64,000 nt of DNA from Sphingopyxis sp. (GCF_016793825.1 NZ_JAEULM010000048.1:1-64000), one strand, 5' to 3'; shown: positions 16,576 through 25,580, numbered from the stretch's first letter. The notes: generated from the sequence alone by a model not told the origin. Made by a program: numbers and translations.

Positions 16576-17031
16576 ATGACCCGCGTGACCGACCCCTACA
16601 CCGCCGCCCCGACGCTGATGAAACAGTGGACCGCGACCGGCTTCGCCGTCGAGAAGGGCCTCGACAAGACGCTCGTCGAACTGGTGAAGATCCGTTCGTC
16701 GATCCTCAATGGCTGCGCCAACTGCATCAATATGCACAGCGTCGATGCGCGCGCGCATGGCGAGACCGAACAGCGCATCTACCTTCTTGGCGCCTGGCAC
16801 GAAGCGCCGGTGTATACCGATCGCGAACGGGCCGCGCTGGCCTGGACCGACGCCTTGACCCGCATCTCGGCAGGGCACACACAGCGGGCAGCAAAGGAAG
16901 CGCTCGAGGCGCATTTCACGCCGGAGGAACAGGTGAACCTCACGCTGCTGATCAACATCATCAATGGCTGGAACCGCATCGCGGTCGCTTTCGACCTCTG
17001 GTACGAAATCCCGCCGGCGAAAGCGGCCTGA
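16576..17031 (+). CDS. Carboxymuconolactone decarboxylase-family protein (AhpD-like)
   Basis: This 151-residue helical protein carries the AhpD core KIRSSILNGCANCINMH, with the redox CxxC and following His, then AWHEAPVYTDRERAALAWTDA. Such proteins are usually peroxidase-type thiol enzymes rather than true decarboxylases. It is the typical target and partner gene of ECF41 sigma factors. A start at 16576 follows GAAGGAGCT by 5 bases. It overlaps the sigma factor start by one base. Confidence 0.9.
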   Translation: MTRVTDPYTAAPTLMKQWTATGFAVEKGLDKTLVELVKIRSSILNGCANCINMHSVDARAHGETEQRIYLLGAWHEAPVYTDRERAALAWTDALTRISAGHTQRAAKEALEAHFTPEEQVNLTLLINIINGWNRIAVAFDLWYEIPPAKAA

Positions 17032-17909
17032 TGACGCCGGAAGGCTTTTCCGGCGAAGCGGATGCGGCGGCGGACGCGGCGGTGAGTTTCGACCCGCTGC
17101 GCCCGCTCCTCACCCGCGTCGCGTACCGCATGCTCGGGTCGGTCGCCGATGCTGAGGATGTGGTGCAGGACGCCTTCCTCCGCTGGCTCGGCACCGATCG
17201 CGTCGCGGTGCGGGAGCCCACCGCCTTCCTCCGCCGCACCGTTACGCGGCTCTGCCTCGACCAGATCAAGTCGGCGCGCCGCAACCGCGAGGTCTATGTC
17301 GGCCCCTGGCTTCCCGACCCGCTGGTCGAGGAGGAAGAGGCGGACGACGTGACGTTGCCGCTGATGCTGGCGCTCGAACGCCTCTCTCCGCTCGAACGCG
17401 CGGCCTTCCTGCTCCACGATGTCTTCGGGGTCGAGTTCGATGAGGTCGCGAGGACGATCGACCGCGACCCGGCCGCCACGCGCCAGCTCGCCGCGCGCGC
17501 TCGCACCCATGTCCGCGACGCCCGCCCGCGCTACAAGCTGGAAAAGGAGCGTGGCCTCGAAATCGCGGGCGCCTTCTTCGCGGCATCGCGCAGCGGCGAC
17601 ATGGGCGCGCTTGGCCAACTCCTCGCGGCCGATGTCGGCATGTGGTCCGACGGCGGCGGCAAGCGCCCCGCCGCGATGGTACCGGTGCTCGGCTTCAACA
17701 CCGTGATGGCCCTGCACCGCAGCCTCGCGGTCCTTTATGGCAAGCACGGCTCGACGCTCGTCCACACCGGCACGATCAACGGCCTGCCGGGTTTCGTCAC
17801 GCGCGAGGCCGACGGCGAGTTCCAGACCACGGCGCTGGAGGTCGAGGACGGCAGGATCGCCGGCATCTACGTGATGCGCAACCCCGACAAGCTGAAGCAT
17901 ATGCACTAG
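17031..17909 (+). CDS. ECF41-group RNA polymerase sigma factor (SigJ-like) with C-terminal regulatory domain
   Basis: The 292-residue sigma factor has region 2 (LLTRVAYRMLGSVADAEDVVQDAFLRW) and region 4 (LERAAFLLHDVFGVEFDEVARTI), and then a SnoaL/NTF2-like extension of about 120 residues. The extension contains WSDGGGKRPAA, the ECF41 hallmark, and ends in YVMRNPDKL. In this group the fused extension both activates and restrains the sigma factor, replacing a separate anti-sigma. WLPDPLVEEE in the inter-domain linker is also typical. The ATG overlaps the stop of the AhpD-like gene. Confidence 0.92.
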   Translation: MTPEGFSGEADAAADAAVSFDPLRPLLTRVAYRMLGSVADAEDVVQDAFLRWLGTDRVAVREPTAFLRRTVTRLCLDQIKSARRNREVYVGPWLPDPLVEEEEADDVTLPLMLALERLSPLERAAFLLHDVFGVEFDEVARTIDRDPAATRQLAARARTHVRDARPRYKLEKERGLEIAGAFFAASRSGDMGALGQLLAADVGMWSDGGGKRPAAMVPVLGFNTVMALHRSLAVLYGKHGSTLVHTGTINGLPGFVTREADGEFQTTALEVEDGRIAGIYVMRNPDKLKHMH

Positions 17910-17927
17910 GGGCGGGGCCCCGGACGG

Positions 17928-18710
17928 TCAGGCGCGCTCCGCCAGCACATCGTAATGCCGTCCGATGCCGTATCGGGTGAAGCGTGCAAAGCCGGCGGCG
18001 CGCAGCCGCGCCTCGATCGCGTCGGCATCGGTCCAGCGCGCGTCGATTTCATAGAAGATCGCGCCGATCCGGTCGCGGTGCCCCGACGCCATCAGCGCCT
18101 CGACCACCGTTTCCTCATGGCCCTCGACATCGATCTTGACGATCAGCGGCAGCGCCCCCTCGATCAGCGTGTCGACGCCGGCGATGCCGAGGATGCGGAT
18201 TTCTTCCCCCTCGGCGGGTGCCGCCTCGCGCAGGCTGGCGACACCGCTGTGCGCGGCGTCGGTCGCGATCCGCGCCATCCCCGAATGAAGCGACACGGCG
18301 GCATGGACCGGCCTGATCCGGGCGGTCGCCGCGTTGAGCGCGATATTGTCGCGCAGCAGCGCAAAGGTCGCGGCGACGGGCTCAAAGGCGACGACCGACG
18401 CGCAGTGGCGGTTGCGCGCCGCCAGCAGGCTGTAAAGCCCCTGGTTCGCCCCGATATCGACAAAGGCGAAAGGTCGCCTTTGCGCTGCGAGATAGCCTGA
18501 CAAGGCTCGGCCATAGGTGGCATAGCGGCAATATTGGAACGTGCGGTCGGACCAGTTCGCGCGCATCCTGACGCCATAGCGCGAGGTCACGACCGGCTCC
18601 GACCGCGGCAGCGGCAGCGCGGCCAGACAATGCACCCACGCCTTGTGCAGCGTCTTCCTGACGCCATAGTCGAGGAAGCTTGCAAGCTGGGAGGGGGAAG
18701 CCGCGCTCAT
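17928..18710 (-). CDS. FkbM-family SAM-dependent methyltransferase
   Basis: A 260-residue methyltransferase with motif I FVDIGANQGLYSLLA (about residues 80-94), VVAFEPVAATFALLRDNIALN, and the FkbM motif LIVKIDVEGHEETVVEALM. FkbM enzymes O-methylate sugars or other hydroxyls in polysaccharides and secondary metabolites. It is the last gene of a three-gene minus-strand operon and overlaps the upstream glycerophosphotransferase-like gene by 4 bases. The substrate is therefore probably a surface glycan made by the same operon. Confidence 0.88.
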   Translation of the reverse strand: MSAASPSQLASFLDYGVRKTLHKAWVHCLAALPLPRSEPVVTSRYGVRMRANWSDRTFQYCRYATYGRALSGYLAAQRRPFAFVDIGANQGLYSLLAARNRHCASVVAFEPVAATFALLRDNIALNAATARIRPVHAAVSLHSGMARIATDAAHSGVASLREAAPAEGEEIRILGIAGVDTLIEGALPLIVKIDVEGHEETVVEALMASGHRDRIGAIFYEIDARWTDADAIEARLRAAGFARFTRYGIGRHYDVLAERA

Positions 18711-19858
18711 CGCCGCGCCATATAGTCTAGGATAGCCTCGGCGGCGCGCTCGGACGACGGTCGCGCCTCCAGGTCGAAGCTGTAATCGAACAGCGCCTCC
18801 TGCCGCTCGCGCATCGCGGGCGTCAGGCGCGGCACTTCGGCCAGCGCGGCATCGAGCTGGCTCAGGTCCTCGATCACATGACCGGCCCCCCAATGCGCGA
18901 AATCGGGATCGCCCCGCCAGGCCAGCCCGCGCGGGTTGAGGAAAAAGCACGGGCGCGGGCGGCGGATAAACTCATACACCTGACTGCTCGCATCGCCGAG
19001 ATAGATGTCGGCGGTATCGGTGTAGGTCATGTCGAGCGAGGCGGGGCTGCCGGTGTCGATCAGCATATGGTCATGGTCGTAATGTTCGGCGCGCGGGCCG
19101 GCGTTCCAGCCGAGTGCAAAGGGGGACAGCGACGCGGTCAGGCGCTTCCTGAACAGCATCACATGCGGGGCAAAGATCAGATTGTATCGATCGCTCTTCG
19201 CGAACCAGTCGAGGATATGCGGCCCCATCCGGTACCAGGACGACAGGGCTGGCGAAGGGTGCGGATTGTACAGCACGGTCGGCCGATCCTTGGGGAACAG
19301 GCGCGGCGGTTTGGACGGCGGGATGTCGAACTTCGGGTATCCGACGATCGCGTGGCCGTCTTCCTTGAGCAGATCGGCCGCCGCCAGCCGGTCGCGGATC
19401 TTCTGTCCCGACAACAGGACCAGGTCGAATTTGCCGCTCGCCTTGTCGAATCCGATCGCACGGTCGCCCGCGCCATGGCGCGTGTGAACCAGCTTCAACG
19501 ACCTGAGCCCGAACAGCGATTTCAGCATCAGCGAGGTTTTCTCCGGCACGACCAGTGCGTCGAGTCCGCGGAACCGGTCGAGGTTGCGATGGAGTGTCGA
19601 GACGATGTCGGCGGGGATCGACCGTCCGCTCGCGCGGTTGGCGGCGCGGGCGAATGCCGAGGGAGGGCGCAGCCGGACGATCTCGGGCGTGGGGCCGGGT
19701 CCGGCGGCCGCCATTCGCCGCACTTCGCCTTCGCACCCTTCGGAAACGAGCACGCTCACCCGCGCATTGGTGCCGCGGCGCAGCAGCGCCAGCGCGACGG
19801 GCAGCGCATGCGCGACCTGATGCCCGCCATGATGGTTGAAGAGAAAGCCGATGTGCAT
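18707..19858 (-). CDS. CDP-glycerol glycerophosphotransferase-like / glycosyltransferase protein
   Basis: This 383-residue GT-B-like protein begins MHIGFLFNHHGGHQVAHALP. LVHTRHGAGDRAIGFDK resembles the TQHG substrate motif of polyol-phosphate polymerases, followed by VLYNPHPSPALSSWY, IFAPHVMLFRKRL and a late ADIYLGDASSQVYEF, equivalent to the TDYSS loop. It is expected to transfer an alditol phosphate or sugar on the cytoplasmic side of the membrane. ATG 19858 is used; GTG 19867 overlaps the stop of the upstream phosphatase gene (GTGA) and is a good alternative. Teichoic-acid-like products are unusual in Gram-negatives, so the true product is uncertain. Confidence 0.72.
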   Translation of the reverse strand: MHIGFLFNHHGGHQVAHALPVALALLRRGTNARVSVLVSEGCEGEVRRMAAAGPGPTPEIVRLRPPSAFARAANRASGRSIPADIVSTLHRNLDRFRGLDALVVPEKTSLMLKSLFGLRSLKLVHTRHGAGDRAIGFDKASGKFDLVLLSGQKIRDRLAAADLLKEDGHAIVGYPKFDIPPSKPPRLFPKDRPTVLYNPHPSPALSSWYRMGPHILDWFAKSDRYNLIFAPHVMLFRKRLTASLSPFALGWNAGPRAEHYDHDHMLIDTGSPASLDMTYTDTADIYLGDASSQVYEFIRRPRPCFFLNPRGLAWRGDPDFAHWGAGHVIEDLSQLDAALAEVPRLTPAMRERQEALFDYSFDLEARPSSERAAEAILDYMARR

Positions 19859-19863
19859 CGGAT

Positions 19864-20607
19864 TCACCGGCGCCAGTCCAGCACCGGCCAGCCGCGCACA
19901 CCGGCGATGGCCCGCAGCCTGGCCGACGGATTGACCGCGACCGCCTCGTCGGCGAGCTCGAACATCGGCAGGTCGGAGGCATGGTCCGAATAGAAGCGGA
20001 TATGGGCGGCGTCGCGCGCGATCCCGGCGCGTTGCAGGAAGGCTTCGACCATGCGGCGCTTGTCGGCGCCATAGCAGTTCGTCGATGCGCTCGTCGGGAT
20101 CAGATGGCCGTCCCGCCAGCTCGACGCCGTCGCGACCACATCGGCGATGCCCAGCCGCCGGGCCAGCGCGGCAGTATAGAAATGCGGGGCGGCGGTTGCG
20201 AGGACGACACGCCGTCCCTGCTGGCGCTCGGCTTCGATCAGCGCGATGCCCTCGGCATACAGCCCGCGTGCGATCAGGCGGCGGGCAAAGCGGTCGGCGA
20301 GCCGTGCGGCCTCGCGCTCGGGCAGCGCGCCGCCGATCGCGACACGGTGCATCGCCTGCTTCATCCGGCGGCGCGAAACCAGCTTGAGCGCATAGAGAAT
20401 GGCGACCGGCAGCAGGAACGGGAGAAGGAGCAGGCGCCACGGCGCGCGGCTGCGCGCGGCGAAGAACAGGAAGGGGGTGTAGGTCGGCAGGATGGTGAGC
20501 GTGCGGTCGAGGTCGAAGACCGACAACATCGTCCGTTGCGGCGTGAGGGAGGGGGGCTGCGCAAACGCGCGTGCCGCATCGTTCGCCTGCCGCTGTACCT
20601 GTGCCAT
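19864..20607 (-). CDS. HAD-IB family phosphatase (SerB-like) with membrane-associated insert
   Basis: The 247-residue HAD hydrolase has motif I SVFDLDRTLT near residue 30, a hydrophobic insert (WRLLLLPFLLPVAILYAL), motif II VLATAAPHF and motif III/IV FYSDHASDLPMF. HAD-IB enzymes dephosphorylate serine or other small phosphates. ATG 20607 is preferred because AAGGAG lies 7 bases upstream; an in-frame ATG at 20667 lacks a ribosome site. It leads the operon with the glycerophosphotransferase-like and FkbM genes, so a phospho-polyol substrate is plausible. It is divergent from a two-component system. Confidence 0.8.
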   Translation of the reverse strand: MAQVQRQANDAARAFAQPPSLTPQRTMLSVFDLDRTLTILPTYTPFLFFAARSRAPWRLLLLPFLLPVAILYALKLVSRRRMKQAMHRVAIGGALPEREAARLADRFARRLIARGLYAEGIALIEAERQQGRRVVLATAAPHFYTAALARRLGIADVVATASSWRDGHLIPTSASTNCYGADKRRMVEAFLQRAGIARDAAHIRFYSDHASDLPMFELADEAVAVNPSARLRAIAGVRGWPVLDWRR

Positions 20608-20731
20608 CGCCTGCTCCTTCGGGACAGGCAGTGGCAGCGCGATCTGACGCGGCGATGGGGCTTTCATTTGATTTTCGACATGTTCGCGCGGTGGCTGGCG
20701 ATTTGGCGTGCCAGCCGGTAACGGGAATGCG

Positions 20732-21409
20732 ATGCAAATCTTGGTGATCGAGGATGATGCGCGCGTTGCGGAGCATATCGGCAAAGGGCTGAAGGCCGCC
20801 GGGCATCTCGTGACGGTCGAGGATGACGGGCGGCGCGGGTTGTTGCGCGCCGCGTCCGAAACCTTCGACCTGATCGTCGTCGATCGCATGTTGCCGCATG
20901 TCGACGGGCTGACGATCGTCCAGACGATCCGCGCGACCGGCGATGCGACGCCGGTCCTCTTCCTCAGCGCGCTCGGCGAAGTCGATGAACGTGTCGCCGG
21001 CCTTCGCGCCGGCGGCGACGACTATCTGACCAAACCCTTTGCGATGTCCGAACTGCTCGCGCGGATCGACGTGCTTGCCCGGCGCGGTCCGGCGATCGTT
21101 GCCGAGACGAAGCTGGGCGTCGGCGATCTGGAGATCGACCTGCTCGGCCAGCAGGTGCGGCGGCGGGGACGCGCGATCGACCTGACGGCGCGCGAATTTC
21201 GCATTCTCGCCTATCTCGCGCGTAACGAGGGGCGCGTCGTCACCCGCTCGATGCTGCTCGAACATGTCTGGGACTATCATTTCGATCCACAGACCAACAT
21301 CATCGACCAGCATGTCAGCCGCCTGCGTCAAAAGGTCGATCGCGGCCACGACATGTCGTTGATCCACACGGTTCGCGGAACCGGCTACGTCATGCGGGCG
21401 GGCGCTTGA
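20732..21409 (+). CDS. OmpR-family response regulator
   Basis: The 225-residue regulator starts directly with the receiver domain (MQILVIEDDARV), the phospho-acceptor Asp in DLIVVDRMLPHVDGL, DDYLTKPF, and a winged-helix output domain (LTAREFRILAYLARNEG, VDRGHDMSLIHTVRGTGYV). It resembles the QseB/CzcR/TctD group. ATG 20732 has ACGGGA upstream; an earlier ATG at 20708 adds eight residues and no domain. Its stop overlaps the TTG start of the kinase gene. The opposite-strand HAD gene begins 125 bases away. Confidence 0.9.
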   Translation: MQILVIEDDARVAEHIGKGLKAAGHLVTVEDDGRRGLLRAASETFDLIVVDRMLPHVDGLTIVQTIRATGDATPVLFLSALGEVDERVAGLRAGGDDYLTKPFAMSELLARIDVLARRGPAIVAETKLGVGDLEIDLLGQQVRRRGRAIDLTAREFRILAYLARNEGRVVTRSMLLEHVWDYHFDPQTNIIDQHVSRLRQKVDRGHDMSLIHTVRGTGYVMRAGA

Positions 21410-22770
21410 GCGCGCCGCCGCGCCGCCGGCTGTGGCAGAGCCTGACCTTTCGGCTGGCGCTGATCTATGTCGCCCTGTTCCTGACGTCGACCGCCGCGAT
21501 GTTCTGCGCGGCCTATTGGTTCGGCGTGTATCAGCCGATGCTGAAGGAAGCCGAGGTCGTCCAGCGCGAGGCGAAGGATCTTGCCGCGGTGGACCATGCC
21601 GATGGCCGCGCGGCGCTGCTTCGCGCGTTGCAGCTTCGGGAGCGGACGGGCCCCAGGCGGCCGTTTCATGCCGTGCTGGACCCGGGCGGCAAACCCCTGG
21701 CCGCCAACCTGCCAAGCTGGCCGGATGCGACAATCGTCGGCTGGAAGCTGCTCGATGCCGACGTGGCGTTTCTTGGCACCGAACAGGATTATACTGCGCT
21801 GTCGGTCGAGCGTCGGCTGGATGATGGCGCCCGGCTGATCGTCGGCCGCGATGTCGAGGATATTGATGACCGCGACGAGATATTCTCGGTCGCCGCGGCA
21901 TGGCTGGTCGCGATCGCATCGGCGCTTGCCATCGGCGGCAGCATCGCGATGAGCCGGGCGATCGGGCGCCGCATCGATGCGGTTACCCAGACCGCCCGCC
22001 GCGTGATGGCGGGCCGCTTGACCGAACGGATTCCGCTGCGCGGCACTGGCGACGATTTCGACGAGCTGGGTCGCACGCTCAACGAAATGCTCGGGCGGAT
22101 CGAGGAAGCGCTCGAATCGGTGCGCCGCGTGTCCGACAATGTCGCGCACGAATTGCGCACGCCGCTCGCCCGGCTGCACGCCGACCTCGACGACCTCCGG
22201 TCCGCCGGGGATGAGGGCGAACGCCAGCGGCTTGCCGAACAGGCGCTGGTCGAGGCCGTACGCCTCCAGTCGATCTTCGACGCGCTGCTGCGCATCGCGC
22301 GCATCGAAAGCGGGCGGCACGACGCGGGGTTTCGGAGTGTCGATCTCTCGACCCTGCTGGCCGACGCCGTGGAATTTCACCTGCCCGATGCGGAGGCACG
22401 GGGGCAGAAGGTGGAAAATCATATCACGGCGGGACTGACCCTCGACGCCGATCCCAATCTTTTGTTCCAGGCCGTATCGAACCTGCTCGACAATGCGATC
22501 AAATATGGCGGCGATGGCGGGGCGGTGACGGTCGGGGCGGAAAGGACGGACGCCGGCGTCACGATCGACATTTCCGATACGGGTCCGGGTATTCCGCCTG
22601 ACTATCGTCAGAAGGTCACCGAACGTTTCTTCCGCTTGCCGGCGACTGCGGGCGAACCCGGAACGGGCCTTGGCTTGTCGCTCGTCAGTGCGATCGTTGC
22701 GCTGCACAAGGGCCAGCTTCACATCGGCGATGCTTCGCCGGGGACGCGGGTGCGGCTCGTCTTTCCCTGA
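21406..22770 (+). CDS. Sensor histidine kinase with HAMP domain
   Basis: The 454-residue kinase has two membrane helices (about residues 12-35 and 160-182), a ~120-residue periplasmic sensor, then HAMP (ENIF-type, ITARRVMAG), the H box DNVAHELRTPLARLHADLD, N box NLLDNAIKYGGDGG, G1 DTGPGIP and G2 TGLGLSLVSAIVALH. This is a canonical heavy-metal/QseC-like kinase. The start TTG 21406 overlaps the regulator stop (TTGA). The absence of efflux or porin genes next to it leaves the signal unknown. Confidence 0.9.
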   Translation: MSAPPRRRLWQSLTFRLALIYVALFLTSTAAMFCAAYWFGVYQPMLKEAEVVQREAKDLAAVDHADGRAALLRALQLRERTGPRRPFHAVLDPGGKPLAANLPSWPDATIVGWKLLDADVAFLGTEQDYTALSVERRLDDGARLIVGRDVEDIDDRDEIFSVAAAWLVAIASALAIGGSIAMSRAIGRRIDAVTQTARRVMAGRLTERIPLRGTGDDFDELGRTLNEMLGRIEEALESVRRVSDNVAHELRTPLARLHADLDDLRSAGDEGERQRLAEQALVEAVRLQSIFDALLRIARIESGRHDAGFRSVDLSTLLADAVEFHLPDAEARGQKVENHITAGLTLDADPNLLFQAVSNLLDNAIKYGGDGGAVTVGAERTDAGVTIDISDTGPGIPPDYRQKVTERFFRLPATAGEPGTGLGLSLVSAIVALHKGQLHIGDASPGTRVRLVFP

Positions 22771-22916
22771 CCGCACGGCGATTTTTCGCTGTCCTATATT
22801 TGTGCGGCGTTCTAGGTCGGCGGCATGGCCTTCTCTCTCCCGACCGCGCGGCAAAGGCTGCGATTTGTGCGTAAAGTTGCGCAGTTTTCCGCGCATTTTC
22901 CTTTGCGCGACTTTCC

Positions 22917-23423
22917 ATGCTGAGCGTCGAAACCCATGAAGCGGCGCCCTGGCCCGATGCGCTCGACTGGGAAGATCGGGCCGCCGCCGCCGCCGCCGCG
23001 GCACTGGCGTTGACGCCGTTCGCGTCGCTTGCCGATGCCGCGCCGCTTGTCGAGGTGGCGGTTCGCCTGACCGACGATGCCGAGGTTCACGCGCTCAACC
23101 GCAACTTTCGCGGCAAGGACAAGCCGACGAACGTCCTCTCTTTTCCGCAGGTGCAGGCGGATCTTCTCGAAACGATGGCGAACAGCGACGACGGCGAAAT
23201 CCTGCTCGGCGACATCGTTCTGGCGCGCGAAACCTGCGTGCGCGAGGCGGGGGAGAAGGGCGTTTCGGTCGAGGATCATGCCACGCATCTGATCGTTCAC
23301 GGCATGCTTCACCTCGTCGGATATGATCATATGGACGATGTCAGCGCCGCGGCAATGGAAGCGCTCGAGGTGAAAGCGCTTGCATCGCTGGGCATCGCCA
23401 ATCCATATGATCATCAGGATTAA
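22917..23423 (+). CDS. ybeY: Endoribonuclease YbeY (rRNA maturation factor)
   Basis: The 168-residue protein has the YbeY zinc motif HGMLHLVGYDH with a downstream Asp pair, preceded by NRNFRGKDKPTNVLSFP and EILLGDIVLA. YbeY is a single-strand-specific metal-dependent RNase needed for 16S rRNA 3' processing. It is followed by corC in the usual order, but its customary upstream partner phoH is 14 kb away. An alanine run (AAAAAAAALAL, residues 22-32) is unusual. The ATG lies 146 bases downstream of the kinase, so it probably has its own promoter. Confidence 0.95.
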   Translation: MLSVETHEAAPWPDALDWEDRAAAAAAAALALTPFASLADAAPLVEVAVRLTDDAEVHALNRNFRGKDKPTNVLSFPQVQADLLETMANSDDGEILLGDIVLARETCVREAGEKGVSVEDHATHLIVHGMLHLVGYDHMDDVSAAAMEALEVKALASLGIANPYDHQD

Positions 23424-23442
23424 CAGGGAAACAGCCAGCATC

Positions 23443-24381
23443 ATGCCCGACGACCAGGGGTCTTCGAACCGATCGGAAGAGGACAGTAGATCCGGTCTCT
23501 GGACCGGCCTCAGAAACATGCTCTTTGGCGGCGAGAAAGAAGCATCGCTGCGGGAGCAGATCGAGGATGTCATTGACGAGGCCGAGGAAGAGGGCGAGGA
23601 ACGGCGCGGCAGCAACATCGTCGGCGACCTTTCGCCGATCGAGCGCAAGATGCTCCGCAATCTCCTGCATTTCGGCGAACAGACCGTCGACGATGTTGCG
23701 GTGCCGCGCGGCGAGATCATCGCGATTTCGGAGAGCGCGAGTTTCGACGAACTGATCGCGCTGTTCGCCGATGCGGGGCACAGCCGGCTGCCGGTCTATC
23801 GCGAGACGCTCGATGAAGTCGTCGGCATGATCCACGTCAAGGATGTGTTCGCGGTGCTTGCCGCGAAAAAGCCGCCGCCGCCGCCGATCGACCTGATCCG
23901 CCAGCCGCTTTACGTCCCGCAGTCGATGGACGTCCTCGACCTGCTTGCCGACATGCGGGCGCAGCGGACGCATCTGGCGATCGTCATCGATGAATATTCG
24001 GGGACCGAGGGTCTCGTCACGATCGAGGATCTGGTCGAGGAAATCGTCGGGGAGATCGAGGACGAACATGACGACGAGCCGACCGCGCTTTTCGTCCCCG
24101 GCGAGGGTGGGTGCTGGGAAGCCGACGCACGCGCCGAACTCGATGATATCGGCGAAGCGATCGACCCGCGATTGGGCGAGATCGACGAAGATGTCGATAC
24201 GCTGGGCGGCCTTGCCGCAGTCCTTGCGGGCCATGTGCCCGAGGTGGGCGAGATATTGCACCACCCCAGTGGCTGGCGGATCGAGGTGACGGAGGCCGAC
24301 GAACGGCGCGTCCATCACCTGCGTCTGCATCCGCCGGTCGTCGTCGATCTGGAGGCGCCGGCCGAGCGTGAGGAGTTCTGA
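23443..24381 (+). CDS. CorC/HlyC-type CBS-domain protein (magnesium/cobalt efflux-associated)
   Basis: The 312-residue soluble protein has two CBS domains (DDVAVPRGEIIAISESASFDELIAL; RTHLAIVIDEYSGTEGLVTIEDLVEEIVGEIEDE) and a C-terminal CorC_HlyC domain (VDTLGGLAAVLAGHVPEVGE). It lacks the DUF21 membrane domain of CorB/TerC-type proteins. CorC binds ATP and nucleotides and modulates Mg/Co efflux. It starts 19 bases after ybeY. No lnt gene follows, unlike the common ybeY-corC-lnt order. Confidence 0.9.
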   Translation: MPDDQGSSNRSEEDSRSGLWTGLRNMLFGGEKEASLREQIEDVIDEAEEEGEERRGSNIVGDLSPIERKMLRNLLHFGEQTVDDVAVPRGEIIAISESASFDELIALFADAGHSRLPVYRETLDEVVGMIHVKDVFAVLAAKKPPPPPIDLIRQPLYVPQSMDVLDLLADMRAQRTHLAIVIDEYSGTEGLVTIEDLVEEIVGEIEDEHDDEPTALFVPGEGGCWEADARAELDDIGEAIDPRLGEIDEDVDTLGGLAAVLAGHVPEVGEILHHPSGWRIEVTEADERRVHHLRLHPPVVVDLEAPAEREEF

Positions 24382-24422
24382 CTCAATTGCCTTTGCGCGG
24401 CTAAGGGACTAGCGGAGGCCGG

Positions 24423-25580
24423 ATGGAAGTTTCCGACCTTCGCATCGCTCTGTTCAGCGGCAATTACAATATGACGGTCGACGGCGCGAACAAGGCGCTC
24501 AACCGGCTTGTCGGCTATCTGCTCGCCCAGGGCGCCGCCGTCCGCGTCTATTCCCCGACCGTCGCCAATCCCGATTTCGCGCCGACGGGCGACCTTGTCA
24601 GCGTGCCCTCGATGGCGATCCCCAATCGTCCCGAATATCGCATTCCGCTGCATTTTTCGTCGCGCGTGCGCGAAGATATCGCCGCCTTTGCGCCCAACAT
24701 CCTCCATATCTCCAGCCCCGACCGCGTTTCGCGGCAGGCGGCGGCGTGGGCGCGGCGGCGCAAGCTGCCCATCGCCTGTTCGGTCCACACGCGGTTCGAA
24801 ACCTATTTCCGCTACTACAACCTCTCCTTTCTCGAACCGCTGGTCGTCGCCTGGCTGCGCAAGCTCTACCGTAAATGCGACGCGCTGATCGCACCGTCCG
24901 AAAGCTTCGCACAGGTCCTTCGCCAACAAAGGATGAACTACGACATAGGCATCTGGACTCGCGGGGTCGAACGCGATGTCTTCAATCCTGGCCGCCGCGA
25001 TCTCGACTGGCGCAGGTCCTGGGGTATTGCGGACGACACGCCCGTCATCGCATTTCTTGGCCGGCTGGTGATGGAAAAGGGGCTCGACGTGTTTGCCGAC
25101 ACGGTCGATCAGCTTCAGCGACGCAAAGTCTCGCATCAGGTCGTCGTGATAGGCGAAGGGCCAGCGGGTGAATGGTTTGAGTCGCGACTGCCCGATGCGA
25201 AATTCGTCGGCTTTCAGGGGGGTGAGAATCTGGCCCGCGCCCTGGCGTCGTGCGACGTCTTCTTCAATCCGTCGATCACCGAGACGTTCGGCAATGTGAC
25301 GCTTGAGGCGATGGCTTGCGGCCTTCCCGTGGTCGCAGCGCGGGCCACTGGCAGTGCCAGCATCGTCAAGCACGGCCAGACGGGCTATCTGGTCACCCCG
25401 GGAGCGATCGGTCTGTTCGCCGACGATCTCGAACGCTATTGCCGCGACCCTGAACTCCGTTCGGTGCATGGTACGGCGGCGCTCGCGGAAAGCGGCGCGT
25501 ATCAATGGGACGCGATCAATCAGTCGGTCGCTGACACCTATATCCGGCTGATACGCCAGAAACAGCGGCGCGCGGGGTAG
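24423..25580 (+). CDS. Glycosyltransferase family 4 protein (alpha-mannosyltransferase-like)
   Basis: A 385-residue GT-B enzyme. The N-terminal Rossmann half starts with LRIALFSGNYNMTVDGANKAL; CSVHTRFETYFRYYN resembles MgtA/PimB mannosyltransferases and SQDG/glycosphingolipid synthases. The donor-binding half contains FLGRLVMEKGLDVF, VIGEGPAGEWF and FFNPSITETFGNVTLEAMACGLPVVA (EX7E motif). Sphingomonads make glycosphingolipids instead of LPS, which would be a suitable product, but this is an inference. It is followed 4 bases later by rarA. Confidence 0.85.
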   Translation: MEVSDLRIALFSGNYNMTVDGANKALNRLVGYLLAQGAAVRVYSPTVANPDFAPTGDLVSVPSMAIPNRPEYRIPLHFSSRVREDIAAFAPNILHISSPDRVSRQAAAWARRRKLPIACSVHTRFETYFRYYNLSFLEPLVVAWLRKLYRKCDALIAPSESFAQVLRQQRMNYDIGIWTRGVERDVFNPGRRDLDWRRSWGIADDTPVIAFLGRLVMEKGLDVFADTVDQLQRRKVSHQVVVIGEGPAGEWFESRLPDAKFVGFQGGENLARALASCDVFFNPSITETFGNVTLEAMACGLPVVAARATGSASIVKHGQTGYLVTPGAIGLFADDLERYCRDPELRSVHGTAALAESGAYQWDAINQSVADTYIRLIRQKQRRAG

